In this document: positions 1 through 7,761 of the stretch, in pieces
Layout of the letters: each line of letters starts with the position of its first letter
How positions within the stretch are numbered: position 1 is the first letter of the stretch
NCBI GenBank assembly: GCA_021808195.1
Contig: JAKBCE010000044.1
Coordinates: 1-25,826 of the forward strand
Direction of reading: 5' to 3'
DNA: 25,826 nucleotides
Source of the DNA: Pseudomonadota bacterium
Lineage (GTDB): Bacteria; Pseudomonadota; Gammaproteobacteria; Steroidobacterales; Steroidobacteraceae
Notes under the pieces: generated by a model
What the model was told of the DNA's origin: nothing
What the model saw: the letters and a program-made list of their open reading frames with translations, nothing else
Database searches by the model: none
Made by a program: the position numbers and the translations under genes

Positions 1-240
1 AGGATGTCGGGGTGAAGTGCGCATGGAAACGCGGATGGCGCGCCATCCAGGCTTTGACCGATGGGGTCTTGTGGGTGCCGTAGTTGTCCATCACCAGATG
101 CACATCGAGCTTGGCCGGTGTGGCCTCGTCGATGGTGCGCAGGAAGGCGAGGAACTCCTTGGCCCGGTGCCGCCGACGCACCTCGCCGATGACTTTGCCG
201 GTGGCGATGTTAAGGGCTGCAAACAGGGTCTGACCTGCTC
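1..240 (-). pseudogene. IS630-family transposase fragment (3' part, cut by window edge)
   Basis: Read on the minus strand, this stretch gives an open frame containing [17 protein letters not shown], then [11 protein letters not shown] and [10 protein letters not shown]. This is the catalytic DDE region of IS630-type transposases: the second Asp sits in the VMDNYGTHK block and the HFTPTS block precedes the last catalytic Glu, which would lie beyond the left edge. The upstream half of the gene is absent. Homology stops near position 235-240, next to the left end of the IS3-type remnant, so the gene is truncated there. Whether the C-terminal part is intact outside the window cannot be seen. It has no functional link to the polysaccharide genes and marks a rearranged boundary. 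Confidence 0.8.
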
Positions 241-299
241 GGCATTTTTCAGACCAATTGATTCTGGGAAAATGGCTCGCCCGGGGACACGGGGGAGCT

Positions 300-558
300 A
301 TGAAGAAGACCCGATATTCCGGAGAGCAGATGGTGAAGATCCTGCGCGAGGCCGATGCCGCACCGGTGGCGGAGGTGGCCAAGAAGCATGGGGTGTCGGA
401 GGCGACGAACTACGCCTCGCGCAAGCACTATGGTCAGCTCGAGAGCGCTGACGTTAAGCGGCTGCGACAGCTCGAGCAGGAGAACGCGCGACTGAAGAAG
501 ATGGTCGCTGAGCGTGATCTTGAGCTTGAGTTGATGAAGGAGATCAATAAAAAAAATG
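300..558 (+). pseudogene. IS3-family transposase OrfA, degenerate
   Basis: The product starts [19 protein letters not shown], continues with [18 protein letters not shown] and then a leucine-zipper-like segment ending ELELMKEINKK, as in the small OrfA of IS3-type elements. Two positions look damaged: the family usually has an Ile-Tyr-x-Trp-Arg sequence in the helix-turn-helix, whereas here it reads NYASR, with Asn for Ile and Ser for the conserved Trp. OrfA of this group normally ends KKW-stop at the A-run. Here the run is eight A and the frame reads through instead, which fits loss of one A. The longer frame starting at 258 adds residues with no family resemblance, so ATG 300 is preferred. 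Confidence 0.75.
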
Positions 559-740
559 GTGAGCGCGCGCGCTCGACGGTCACAGGTGGCCTATGCGCAC
601 GCGCGGGGAGTCAGTTTACGAAGTGCTTGTCGGCTGATGTCGGTTGCCCGTTCGACGCTGAACTACCAGTCGAGACTGACAGCTAAAGACGCGCCGGTAC
701 TCAGGCACATGCACGAGCTGTCGGGACAGTATCCACGGTT
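556..740 (+). pseudogene. IS3-family transposase OrfB, N-terminal fragment
   Basis: The frame opens with MVSARARRSQVAYAHARGVS and continues through LMSVARSTLNYQSRL to GQYPR, matching the N-terminal region of IS3-group OrfB. After GQYPR the expected Arg-rich HTH_21 region and the rve (DDE integrase) domain are missing; the sequence changes to unrelated codons and stops at 801. It lies in the +1 frame relative to OrfA. The fragment cannot encode an active transposase. Confidence 0.75.
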
Positions 741-745
741 CTGTT

Positions 746-1069
746 TGCATTCCCGCCGTCGCCCGGCCTCGGGTGACCATGCGCGTTCATTGCGCGTTTG
801 AACTCGTCTTCATTATCGGCAAGATGCCGCGCGCGGATGCTAAACTTGGATGTCAGTCACAGCAGGGATGCGTGGCGCGTGAGCGTGGTGCGCAGCGGCG
901 CCCATTCAGGCGACGAAAGTGACCACGTCAAGCGCCTGACCTTGCGTTCCAGACGTATTTCATTTAAATAGCAGGTACTTCTGCCGGCGGCGCACCAATA
1001 GCAGGCACAGGCGCGAGTGTGACGTTCGTCTCGAGCGGTTCTGCTACTGAATTACGGACATCGAATCCG
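746..1069. other. Intergenic, no gene recognised
   Basis: No coding frame with recognisable content is visible between the end of the IS3-type remnant and the polymerase gene. The stretch holds two imperfect copies of a short motif, AATAGCAGGTAC at about 968 and AATAGCAGGCAC at about 999, and one AT-rich patch at 957-968 (ATTTCATTTAAA). Any promoter for the downstream pair must lie here or in the IS remnant, but I cannot place -35/-10 boxes with confidence. Confidence 0.4.
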
Positions 1070-2536
1070 ATGAAGGTAGGTACAGTGCCAGTCCGGCGAT
1101 CGCGGCATTCGGTGGGTGTCAGTCGCGGGGGAGGGGCTCGAAGCGGCGGGTGGGGGCTGCTCATCGCCGGCCTCCTTTGGTTCTTGATTCTCTATCTAGC
1201 CATTCCGGCCGATATTTTCTCGCCGCAGACCGCCGCGGTCGGCAACGCGATGGCCGCCGACTGGACTTCACGCCTCGTTAAGCTCGGATTGCTCGCGCTT
1301 TCCACGCTGATTGTCGTGAAAAATCGCGCCGCCGCTTGGCGGCTGGTGCGCCGGATCAACGCCTTTTTCCTCGCGTTCCTGGCGCTGGCGGCGCTTAGTT
1401 ATTTCTGGTCGATCAGTCGCCCAAATACCTTCGCGCGCTGCCTCTCGTTGCTGTGCTACCTGTCTGTCATCGTAGCGTTCTGCGTGGTTGGCTGGCATAG
1501 CCGGCGCTTCCAGAAGGTCGTTCGGCCGGTGGTGACTCTGTTGCTGTGCGCATCGCTGGTTTTCGGGATTGCCGAGCCGAGTCTCGCCATCGAACACGCG
1601 CATGGGCTTGCCACTCTGCGCGATGCTTGGCATGGACTGACGGCCCAGAAGAATGGCTTTGGCCAGCTGGCCGGATTCGGCGCCATCTTCTGGCTGCACG
1701 CCTGGCTCAGCAAGCAGGTTAAGGCGTGGGTCGGCGCTGTGTTTGCGGGCGCGTCCCTCATGTGCCTATACCTGTCGCGCAGCTCAACGTCGCTCCTGGC
1801 GACCGTGTTTTCGATCTTCTTTCTGCTGTTGCTGCTGCGCTCGCCGCAGACCTTGCGGCGGAGCATTCCCTATCTCACGGGGTTTTTCGCAGCTGCCGTC
1901 GTGAGCTATGCGCTCGCGATGCTCGATCTGGTGCCGGTCCTGCGGGTATTACTCGTGCCCGTGATGTTGCTCACCGGCAAGAACTCGACGTTCTCGGACC
2001 GAAGCATCATCTGGGGCATCATCAAGCAGAACATCGATCTGCATCCGCTGCTGGGAGGCGGCTTCGGTGCCTATTGGATCGGACCCGTACCCTCTTCACC
2101 GTCGTATGTATTTCTGAATGCGATGTATTTCTATCCGAGCGAATCGCACAACGGCTATCTGGAGATTACCAACGATCTGGGCATGGTTGGACTCGTGGTG
2201 CTAGTCGGCTTCCTAGCCGTGTACCTGCGGCAGGCGCTGAAGCTGATGAAGTTCGACAAGACGCAGGGGGCACTCTATCTCTCGTTGTTCTTTCTGCAGG
2301 CCATCACCAATCTTACTGAAAGTACTTGGCTCGATGTCGATGCGGGCTTTGTCTTGGTGGTGATGACAGTGGCGACAGTGGCCCTGGCCCGGGACCTCAT
2401 CGAGGGTGAGCGCAGGGCGCGCGAGAGACGCGCGCTGCGTGCCTACGCAGCCTCGCGTAACGATGGGGCGGGGCGGGCTGGTCGAGGGCCGACCGCCGGC
2501 AGGAACCCGGGGCTGATCGGATCCACGCGGCGCTAG
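1070..2536 (+). CDS. O-antigen ligase / Wzy-type polysaccharide polymerase family protein
   Basis: An integral inner-membrane protein of about 488 residues with roughly ten to twelve hydrophobic segments, starting with GLLIAGLLWFLILYLAIPAD. The family signature (Wzy_C/WaaL-like) is a large periplasmic loop between late helices; here it holds FSDRSIIWGIIKQNI, then LLGGGFGAYW and SESHNGYLEITNDLGMVGL. The H-N-x-Y/L pattern and the upstream Arg are typical of ligases and polymerases that use lipid-linked glycans. In this setting polymerisation of an exopolysaccharide repeat unit is more likely than LPS ligation, but sequence alone does not separate them. The start is uncertain: ATG 1070 is preferred over an in-frame GTG at 1019, and neither has a good ribosome site. 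The Arg-rich C-terminus is cytoplasmic by the positive-inside rule. The GMC gene follows after 9 nt. Confidence 0.85.
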   Translation: MKVGTVPVRRSRHSVGVSRGGGARSGGWGLLIAGLLWFLILYLAIPADIFSPQTAAVGNAMAADWTSRLVKLGLLALSTLIVVKNRAAAWRLVRRINAFFLAFLALAALSYFWSISRPNTFARCLSLLCYLSVIVAFCVVGWHSRRFQKVVRPVVTLLLCASLVFGIAEPSLAIEHAHGLATLRDAWHGLTAQKNGFGQLAGFGAIFWLHAWLSKQVKAWVGAVFAGASLMCLYLSRSSTSLLATVFSIFFLLLLLRSPQTLRRSIPYLTGFFAAAVVSYALAMLDLVPVLRVLLVPVMLLTGKNSTFSDRSIIWGIIKQNIDLHPLLGGGFGAYWIGPVPSSPSYVFLNAMYFYPSESHNGYLEITNDLGMVGLVVLVGFLAVYLRQALKLMKFDKTQGALYLSLFFLQAITNLTESTWLDVDAGFVLVVMTVATVALARDLIEGERRARERRALRAYAASRNDGAGRAGRGPTAGRNPGLIGSTRR

Positions 2537-2545
2537 CGCTTTGCT

Positions 2546-4270
2546 ATGGCACTGAGAGACCTGCGGCATCTGGATGATTGTTCGCTCGACGCCCGGGTTT
2601 GCATCATCGGGGCGGGCGCGGCCGGTGTGACCTTGGCTTGTGAGCTCGATGGCTGCGGCCACAGGGTGCTGCTCATCGAGGCGGGGGAGCTGCGCAGCGA
2701 GGACCGATTCGCTGATTATTATCGCGGTGAGGCGAGTGCCCCTCATCCGGATCCGGGCCGATTCAGGCGTGTGGCATTCGGAGGCACCACCGGGTTGTGG
2801 GGCGGGCGTTGCGTTGCTCTGGATCCGGTGGACTTTGAGTTTCGCGAGCATGTGGCGCACAGCGGTTGGCCGATCGGTTACGCGGAGCTTGCGGGGCATT
2901 ATCCGCGAGCCCTGGAGTACTGCGATGCCGGACAGTTCGATTTCACCGTATCTGGATCGTTGCGGGCGCCCGCCCCGACGATCGAGGGGTTTGACGGCGG
3001 CGGGCTGGTGACCACGGATTGCATAGAGCGCTACAGCCTGCCCACGGATTTCGGCAAGCGCTATAGGCGCAAGATCCTTGATTCGGGCAACGTCTTCGCC
3101 GTGCTCGGCGCGCGGTGCCTGCGACTCATTAGAGACCCCGGCGCCGATCGGATCGGCGCGGCGGAAGTGATCGACGCTGCCGGGCGCAAGCGCACCGTTC
3201 GAGCCGATGTCTTTGTGCTGGCGACCGGCGGAATTGAGGTTCCGCGGCTGCTCATGCTGTCGGATCCGCAGGGCCCGGGACTGGGAAACCGCACCGACCA
3301 GCTGGGCCGCTACTACATGTGCCACTTCGAGAACCTCATCGGCCGCCTGGCCCCGAGGAGCGCGAACGTGGTGTTCAAGTTCGAGCGCACCGACGATGGG
3401 GTCTATTGCAGGCGGCAGTTTCGATTCAGCCCCGCGGCCTTGCAGCGGCATCGGCTGCTGAATACGGCCTTTCGTCTGCATTTCCCAAGCTATTCCGACG
3501 CCTCGCACGGCAGCGGGGTCATGTCGGGGATCTACCTGCTGAAGTCAATGCTGCTGCCCGAATATCGCGCGATACTGCAGCAAAATATTTACGCGGTGCA
3601 CTCGCCGACGATCGCGCACGTGCGCAATGTTCTGACGGGTTTGCCGCAGATTGCCGTGTTCGGCGTGGATTGGCTTTTTCGCATTCAATTGGCGAGACGC
3701 AAGCTGCCCTACACGCTGGTGCCGAATGCGGATGGGAGCTTCCCCATCGAGCTCAATTCGGAGCAGATTCCGCGGGCGTCGAACCGCATCACTCTCGCGC
3801 GCGAGACGGACGCCCACGGCTTGCGCCGCGTCCGCGTCGAGTGGGGACTGAGTGAGGCAGAAATAGATGCGGCATACAGGTCGATTCTGCTCTTCCAGGA
3901 GGTCGTTGGACGCGCCGGCGCCGCTCGCCTGGAGTTGGATACACCGCGCCTGCGCGAGCAATTGCGGGATTCGCCGCCGCTTGGCGGCCACCATATTGGC
4001 ACTGCGCGGATGGCCAGCACCGAGAACAGCGGCGTCGTCGACCGCAACTGCGCCGTGTTTGGAATTCCCAATCTATTCGTGGCGAGCTCGGCGGTCTTCC
4101 CTACCAGCGGGCATGCGAATCCGACGCTGACGATTGTGGCCGTCGCTGTACGCCTCGCGGCGCATTTGCGTGCAAGCCTCGAGCAGCCAGCGCTCGAAGC
4201 CCTCGGGCGTTCATCCGGTGCGTCCGTCGGCGCGGAACCAAGCGGCGGTGTGCTCAAGTCCGGCACTTAG
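2546..4270 (+). CDS. GMC-family FAD-dependent oxidoreductase
   Basis: The 574-residue product opens with an ADP-binding Rossmann motif at about residues 20-30 (CIIGAGAAGVTLACEL), followed by a GMC-type flavin region (FGGTTGLWGGRCVALDP). The C-terminal GMC_oxred_C domain shows HHIGTARMAST and later SGHANPTLTIVAVAVRLA, which contain the His and Asn of the family's active site. The substrate is probably an alcohol or sugar hydroxyl; family members near polysaccharide genes are usually uncharacterised. It starts 9 nt after the polymerase gene and is probably co-transcribed. No clear Shine-Dalgarno sequence precedes ATG 2546, so coupling to the upstream gene is likely. Its last 60 bp overlap the convergent SDR gene. 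There is no signal peptide, so a cytoplasmic location is expected. Confidence 0.88.
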   Translation: MALRDLRHLDDCSLDARVCIIGAGAAGVTLACELDGCGHRVLLIEAGELRSEDRFADYYRGEASAPHPDPGRFRRVAFGGTTGLWGGRCVALDPVDFEFREHVAHSGWPIGYAELAGHYPRALEYCDAGQFDFTVSGSLRAPAPTIEGFDGGGLVTTDCIERYSLPTDFGKRYRRKILDSGNVFAVLGARCLRLIRDPGADRIGAAEVIDAAGRKRTVRADVFVLATGGIEVPRLLMLSDPQGPGLGNRTDQLGRYYMCHFENLIGRLAPRSANVVFKFERTDDGVYCRRQFRFSPAALQRHRLLNTAFRLHFPSYSDASHGSGVMSGIYLLKSMLLPEYRAILQQNIYAVHSPTIAHVRNVLTGLPQIAVFGVDWLFRIQLARRKLPYTLVPNADGSFPIELNSEQIPRASNRITLARETDAHGLRRVRVEWGLSEAEIDAAYRSILLFQEVVGRAGAARLELDTPRLREQLRDSPPLGGHHIGTARMASTENSGVVDRNCAVFGIPNLFVASSAVFPTSGHANPTLTIVAVAVRLAAHLRASLEQPALEALGRSSGASVGAEPSGGVLKSGT

Positions 4271-5188
4271 CGGTAGCCAGCGAATGCCGAGCAGATCCTC
4301 GGCCTTGTCGACCTTGAGCTGGATCCGGTGCCGGCACAGGGTGATGAGCCAGGGCCGCAGCGCTGGGTAGTCCGCCGCGCGGCGCGCAGTGACGGGCAGC
4401 AGCGCGGCGAGCTTCAGCAGCGGTGCGGCAATGTTTAGCTCGAGGACGACTCGCGTGCCCGAGATGCGCCGCAGGGGCAGGGCCTCGAGCGCTGTGGCGT
4501 ATTGGGCAAAATACCCGTTCCATGTCGGCGGCGACGGATCACCGAGGTTGAACGCCTCGCCCAACGCGCTATCGATCCGCAGTGACTGAAGTGCAGCGCC
4601 CGCAACGTCGCGCACGTGCACGAGATTGCAGATGCCGTCCCCTTCCTCTCCCAAATCGCCGAGTCTCCGGTGGACGAGCAGGCGCGCGATCCGGTCGCTC
4701 CACCAGGGGCTCTCGGGTCCGTAGACGATCCCCGGGCGCAGGCGTATCACGAAGGGTAGGTGCGCTGCCAGGGTATCGATTTCGGCTTTGGCGGCACTGT
4801 AAGCACCCAGGTCCCCGAGCAGCGCACCGCCCTCATCGATCGCACCGGTTGCCGATCCGTAGGCGGCAATGCTGCTCAGCCACACTACCTTCGGGGGGGT
4901 AGCGCGGCGGGCCGCCGATTCGAGCAGCAGTCGGCCGCTCGTTACGATGCTGCGGGCACTGCCAGCCACGCAGCTGATCACCGCATCCACCTGCTCGAGC
5001 ACCCGTTGCACCTCGACGGGGTTCGTTGCATCCAGACGGATCTTCTCAACGGGACCGCTAAAGACAACGCGCGTGATATTGCGCCCGGCGGCAATGGGGT
5101 GTGCCCACGTCGTCGCTGAGAGTTGCTCGATGATGTGGCGCCCGATGAATCCGCCTGCCCCGACGACGAGGATGCGCTGCCGGCTCAC
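4211..5188 (-). CDS. NAD(P)-dependent epimerase/dehydratase (extended SDR)
   Basis: 325 residues with the extended-SDR nucleotide motif GAGGFIG at residues 10-16 and the catalytic pair YSAAK (Tyr130, Lys134) preceded by the WLSSIAAYG strand. The substrate half (IRLRPGIVYGPESPW, then LVHVRDVAGA) is typical of sugar-nucleotide epimerases and reductases, but nothing identifies the sugar. The GTG start at 5188 has GGGGATCGCACC just upstream, a plausible ribosome site, and lies 21 nt after the glycosyltransferase stop, so the two are one transcript. The 3' end runs 60 bp into the convergent GMC gene. It could also act on a non-nucleotide substrate, as many atypical SDRs do. Confidence 0.85.
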   Translation of the reverse strand: MSRQRILVVGAGGFIGRHIIEQLSATTWAHPIAAGRNITRVVFSGPVEKIRLDATNPVEVQRVLEQVDAVISCVAGSARSIVTSGRLLLESAARRATPPKVVWLSSIAAYGSATGAIDEGGALLGDLGAYSAAKAEIDTLAAHLPFVIRLRPGIVYGPESPWWSDRIARLLVHRRLGDLGEEGDGICNLVHVRDVAGAALQSLRIDSALGEAFNLGDPSPPTWNGYFAQYATALEALPLRRISGTRVVLELNIAAPLLKLAALLPVTARRAADYPALRPWLITLCRHRIQLKVDKAEDLLGIRWLPLSAGLEHTAAWFRADGRTG

Positions 5189-5209
5189 GGTGCGATCCCC
5201 GGCGGGGCA

Positions 5210-6124
5210 TTAAGCATTGGCATATTCGCCGAATCGGCGTCCGGACACTGCGGTCAGCTTGCCGAAATTGGCGGCGGCCTTGATCAGCCATCGGGCCGCG
5301 TGATGTCTGCCGAGCGGTAGAGTTGCCGCCGCAAGCAGCACCGCGATCGCCAGTTGCGCGAGCCATCGGGCAAGCATGACCGCCATCGTCGGCGCGTTTA
5401 CCGGTCCCAAGCGCCCGCTCAGGCTCAAGTTCGCGAAATGCTGTCCGCCGCTCAATGCGCGCCGCAGTAGCCAGCGCAGCGAGAGGCGCTGAGTCTCGAT
5501 CGGCTCCCGGACCAGGGCATCGTCCGACCAGATGATCGTGGCGCCCTTGGCAATGAGACGCATGAGCAGGTCCCCGTCTTCCCCCGTCGAGAGACCGTAG
5601 GCTGGATCGAAGGGTCCGGGCTCGGCGCGCACGATGGATCCGCGCAGCAGCACGTTGCCGAAGCGCAGCATGCTGGTGGGCACAGGCGTCCCGGTGGCCG
5701 CGTGTGGCCAATCGTAGAACTTCCCGCGTCTGAGCCAGGCCGGCGCGCTAGGTGGTATCTGCGGTTCGACCGGCGCGAGGACGCCGTCGGCGTGAAAGCG
5801 CTCGGCGGCCTCGAGGAGCTGGCGCAGCCAGGCCGGCGGTGCGCGCTCATCGTCATCGACGAATGCGAGCCATTCGCCGTGGGCGAGCTCGACGGTGCGG
5901 TTGCGCGTCTTGGCAATGTTGCGTTCGGGTTGAATGTCGTAGATGACTGGCGCGGCGTTGTTGTTGAGAAGATGCGCCTGGACGACGGCGCGTGCGCTTC
6001 CCGCGCTGTCATTGTCGACGACGATGATCTCATCGGGCAGGTGTTCCTGGCTGCTCAGGTCGGTCAGCAGCAGGGCCAGCCGCTCGGGTCGCCGATAGGT
6101 CGCGATGCACACACTGAGTGTCAC
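5210..6124 (-). CDS. Family 2 glycosyltransferase (copy A)
   Basis: GT-A fold glycosyltransferase of about 304 residues. The N-terminus TLSVCIATYRRPERLALLL is the classic GT2 opening; FVDDDERAP supplies the DXD metal/nucleotide site, and GEDGDLLMRL is the ED acceptor motif. A hydrophobic C-terminal segment (LAIAVLLAAATLPLG) suggests membrane attachment. I prefer the GTG at 6124, preceded by TGGGAACGCAAC, over the frame-opening codon at 6232, because the extra 36 residues are Arg-rich and unlike the family. It is strikingly similar to the second glycosyltransferase at 10995-11939 from the N-terminus through the shared block SMLRFGNVLLRGSIVRAEPG. It probably adds one sugar of the repeat unit at the inner membrane; donor and acceptor are unknown. 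Confidence 0.9.
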   Translation of the reverse strand: MTLSVCIATYRRPERLALLLTDLSSQEHLPDEIIVVDNDSAGSARAVVQAHLLNNNAAPVIYDIQPERNIAKTRNRTVELAHGEWLAFVDDDERAPPAWLRQLLEAAERFHADGVLAPVEPQIPPSAPAWLRRGKFYDWPHAATGTPVPTSMLRFGNVLLRGSIVRAEPGPFDPAYGLSTGEDGDLLMRLIAKGATIIWSDDALVREPIETQRLSLRWLLRRALSGGQHFANLSLSGRLGPVNAPTMAVMLARWLAQLAIAVLLAAATLPLGRHHAARWLIKAAANFGKLTAVSGRRFGEYANA

Positions 6125-6163
6125 GTTGCGTTCCCAGATTTCATCGTACGTTGCATCAGCAGA

Positions 6164-6169
6164 AGTATA
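6164..6169 (-). promoter_or_regulatory. Possible -10 box ahead of glycosyltransferase copy A
   Basis: The 145-nt gap between the kinase and the glycosyltransferase contains TATACT on the minus strand, about 40 nt upstream of the GTG start. No convincing -35 box lies 16-18 nt further upstream, so this is only a weak candidate for an internal promoter. Confidence 0.25.
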
Positions 6170-6269
6170 CGCTCGACCCGTAGCGCCTCGCGGGCTGCCC
6201 GCGCGTTCAGTGTCCGCCCTACGATGGTGCAACTTCCCCCCGGGGAGGGTCGCGGCGTCGTTCGAAGGC

Positions 6270-7199
6270 TCAGAACCGGTTGATCACCGCACCGAGTATC
6301 CGGGAGTTCGTGACGGCAAGATTACGGCAGATCTCGCTGAGCTCTGAGAACCGGGTTACTTCCGCGCGTCCGAGCATGAGCACGTTGCCTGCGGCAGCCG
6401 CAATCACCAGGCCATCAGAGGACTGCGTGGTCGGCGGCGTATCGAGCACCACGAACTCGAAATTTCGGCGCCACTCCCGCAGTGTGCGCTCGAACGCCGC
6501 GCCCGAGAGCAGCTCGAGCGGATTGCGGGGCAGTTCGCCGGAGGTCATGAGCGCCATATCAGGTAGCCCGCTGATGCCGTGGAAGCGGTGCGGGCCGCCG
6601 TTGGTTAGGGCCTGGGCGAGTCCTATCTCATTGTCTGCGTCGAACAGCTGGTGTTGGCTGGGTCGGCGCAAATCCGCATCGATCAGCAGCGTGCGCCGCC
6701 CGAGCTGTGCGAAGGACATCGCGAGCTCCGCTGCAAGCTGCGAGCGGCCCTCACCCGCGCATGGGCTGACGAGGGCGATCATCTTGCCGCGGTTCTGCTC
6801 CTTGAAACGCAGCAGAATCTCGGTGCGGAGGCTTCGGACCGTCTCACTGTGAGGATGATCCGGGTTCTGCACCAGCATCAGGTCCCGGGAGGCCTCGAGC
6901 TGGTCACCCTCCCACAAGATCACGCTGCGCTTGGCTGCGGACCGGCGCAGCACCTCTTCGACAATGCCGCGGTCCACGGTCAGGGCGCGCTGACGAATCC
7001 ATTCAAGCGCCTCATCGAGCTGCTGCCGGCTGACCGCCCCGGATTTCAGGGCTGCCTCGGCAAAGCGGTCGCCCGACTCCCTCATGAGCTCGTTGATCCG
7101 CTGCAGCGCTTCGCCCGACAGCTGATAGAGCAGCACGAGTGTGCGGCAGAGCTGCTGGTCGAGTTCGTGGTTGACTGCGTCCAACGGTTCCGGGCTCAT
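6270..7199 (-). CDS. CpsD/EpsG-like tyrosine-protein kinase (BY-kinase ATPase domain)
   Basis: About 309 residues. The C-terminal two thirds is a ParA/MinD-type ATPase of the bacterial tyrosine-kinase group: Walker A SPCAGEGRSQ (about residues 145-154), Walker A' TLLIDADLRRP and Walker B FVVLDTPP. The preceding SETVRSLRTEI segment is the conserved helix used for kinase oligomerisation. Walker A has Arg where most P-loops have Lys; I recall GEGRS also in EpsG-type and exosortase-linked kinases, so this may be normal for the subgroup. No C-terminal tyrosine cluster is present: the protein ends AVINRF. Such proteins act with a membrane chain-length subunit, which is not in the window. Start choice is weak: ATG 7199 is preferred, while a GTG at 7274 would add 25 Lys/Arg-rich residues; neither has a close ribosome site. 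Confidence 0.87.
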   Translation of the reverse strand: MSPEPLDAVNHELDQQLCRTLVLLYQLSGEALQRINELMRESGDRFAEAALKSGAVSRQQLDEALEWIRQRALTVDRGIVEEVLRRSAAKRSVILWEGDQLEASRDLMLVQNPDHPHSETVRSLRTEILLRFKEQNRGKMIALVSPCAGEGRSQLAAELAMSFAQLGRRTLLIDADLRRPSQHQLFDADNEIGLAQALTNGGPHRFHGISGLPDMALMTSGELPRNPLELLSGAAFERTLREWRRNFEFVVLDTPPTTQSSDGLVIAAAAGNVLMLGRAEVTRFSELSEICRNLAVTNSRILGAVINRF

Positions 7200-7459
7200 G
7201 GGGGGACGGTTACGCTCCTGCCATTTTTTTTTAATTCTCTCACATTTTTTGGTCGGGTCCGGGGACCAATCCACGCTTTGGCGCGAGACCGTTGCCGGCG
7301 AGCCTACCGAAGGTAGGCATGGACGGGAAAGCGATGGGTGGCACGTTCAGAATCAGGATCTTGGACGCAGTTTTAGGGCTGTCGTCCCGCTAGAGTTCAA
7401 AAAATCAAGATTGCGAGCGCCATCGCTATGACCCGCCTGGTCACGGAAGGAATCAGCGA
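7200..7459. promoter_or_regulatory. Divergent intergenic region, kinase operon / decayed ACP gene
   Basis: This 260-nt region lies between two divergent transcription units, so it should hold promoters for both. It includes an AT-rich patch with an A9 run (minus strand, 7224-7232) close to the kinase start, and the 7302-7318 hairpin. I cannot assign -35/-10 elements reliably. Confidence 0.35.
7302..7318. repeat. Perfect 7-bp inverted repeat with 3-nt loop
   Basis: GCCTACC, loop GAA, GGTAGGC. It lies about 100 nt upstream of the kinase start and about 140 nt upstream of the decayed acyl-carrier gene. No T-run follows on either strand, so it is not a standard intrinsic terminator. It may be an RNA hairpin in a leader, a protein-binding dyad, or chance. 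Confidence 0.45.
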
Positions 7460-7689
7460 GTGAGCGTCGAAGCTACCACCAGTACTGTCTTCGAGGATGT
7501 GGCGCGCGAGAAGGGCAGGCCCGTCGCGCCATTGGCCGATGACCTGAAGCTGTTCCAATCCGGTTTCGACCCCCTCATTTTTTACCCTGATCGTGGCCCG
7601 TCTTGAGGACTCCCTCGCAATATCCTTTCGATATCACCAAAGCCTTTCCGGTGACTTTCGGGGAGTTCGTGAGGCTCTACCAAGAGTCG
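7460..7689 (+). pseudogene. Acyl carrier protein, inactivated by frameshifts and loss of the Ser
   Basis: The frame from GTG 7460 (GGAAGG upstream) gives VFEDVAREKGRP, LADDLKLFQSGFDPLIF, then a stop at 7604. Moving one frame, IVARLEDSL follows (about 7588-7616); moving again, YPFDITKAFPVTFGEFVRLYQ follows (about 7621-7683). Joined, the three pieces form one small four-helix acyl carrier protein: phosphopantetheine site GxDS, then the helix with ARLED, then the FxEF helix. Two shifts are needed, one at the T6 run 7578-7583 and one near 7618. The serine that should carry phosphopantetheine is Pro (CCC at 7571-7573). The gene therefore cannot make a working carrier. An intact copy would have fed the adjacent ligase. 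Homology is judged by eye from motif order. Confidence 0.75.
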
Positions 7690-7761
7690 CTTGGACCAGC
7701 CTCCAGGAGCCTCCGGGACACCGTCCAGAGATCCGCCACCGTCTACGGCAGGGACCGGGCA

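Larger units (their letters stand above)
250..745 (+). mobile_element. Degenerate, 3'-truncated IS3-type insertion sequence
   Basis: The element holds an orfA-like reading frame (ATG at 300) followed by an orfB-like frame (ATG at 556), separated by a run of eight A at 549-556. This is the usual layout of IS3-family elements, in which ribosomal slippage on the A-run fuses OrfA and OrfB. Similarity to OrfB stops near 740, just after GQYPR, so the catalytic core of the transposase and the right terminal repeat are gone. The left end is placed at about 250 only because the IS630-type homology stops there; I could not identify a terminal inverted repeat or target duplication. Confidence 0.75.

Noticed and set aside
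2213..3508. Long minus-strand frame (431 codons) opposite the GMC gene
   Set aside because: It spans the end of the polymerase and much of the GMC gene, both with clear family motifs, and has no recognisable domain; long antisense frames are common in GC-rich DNA.
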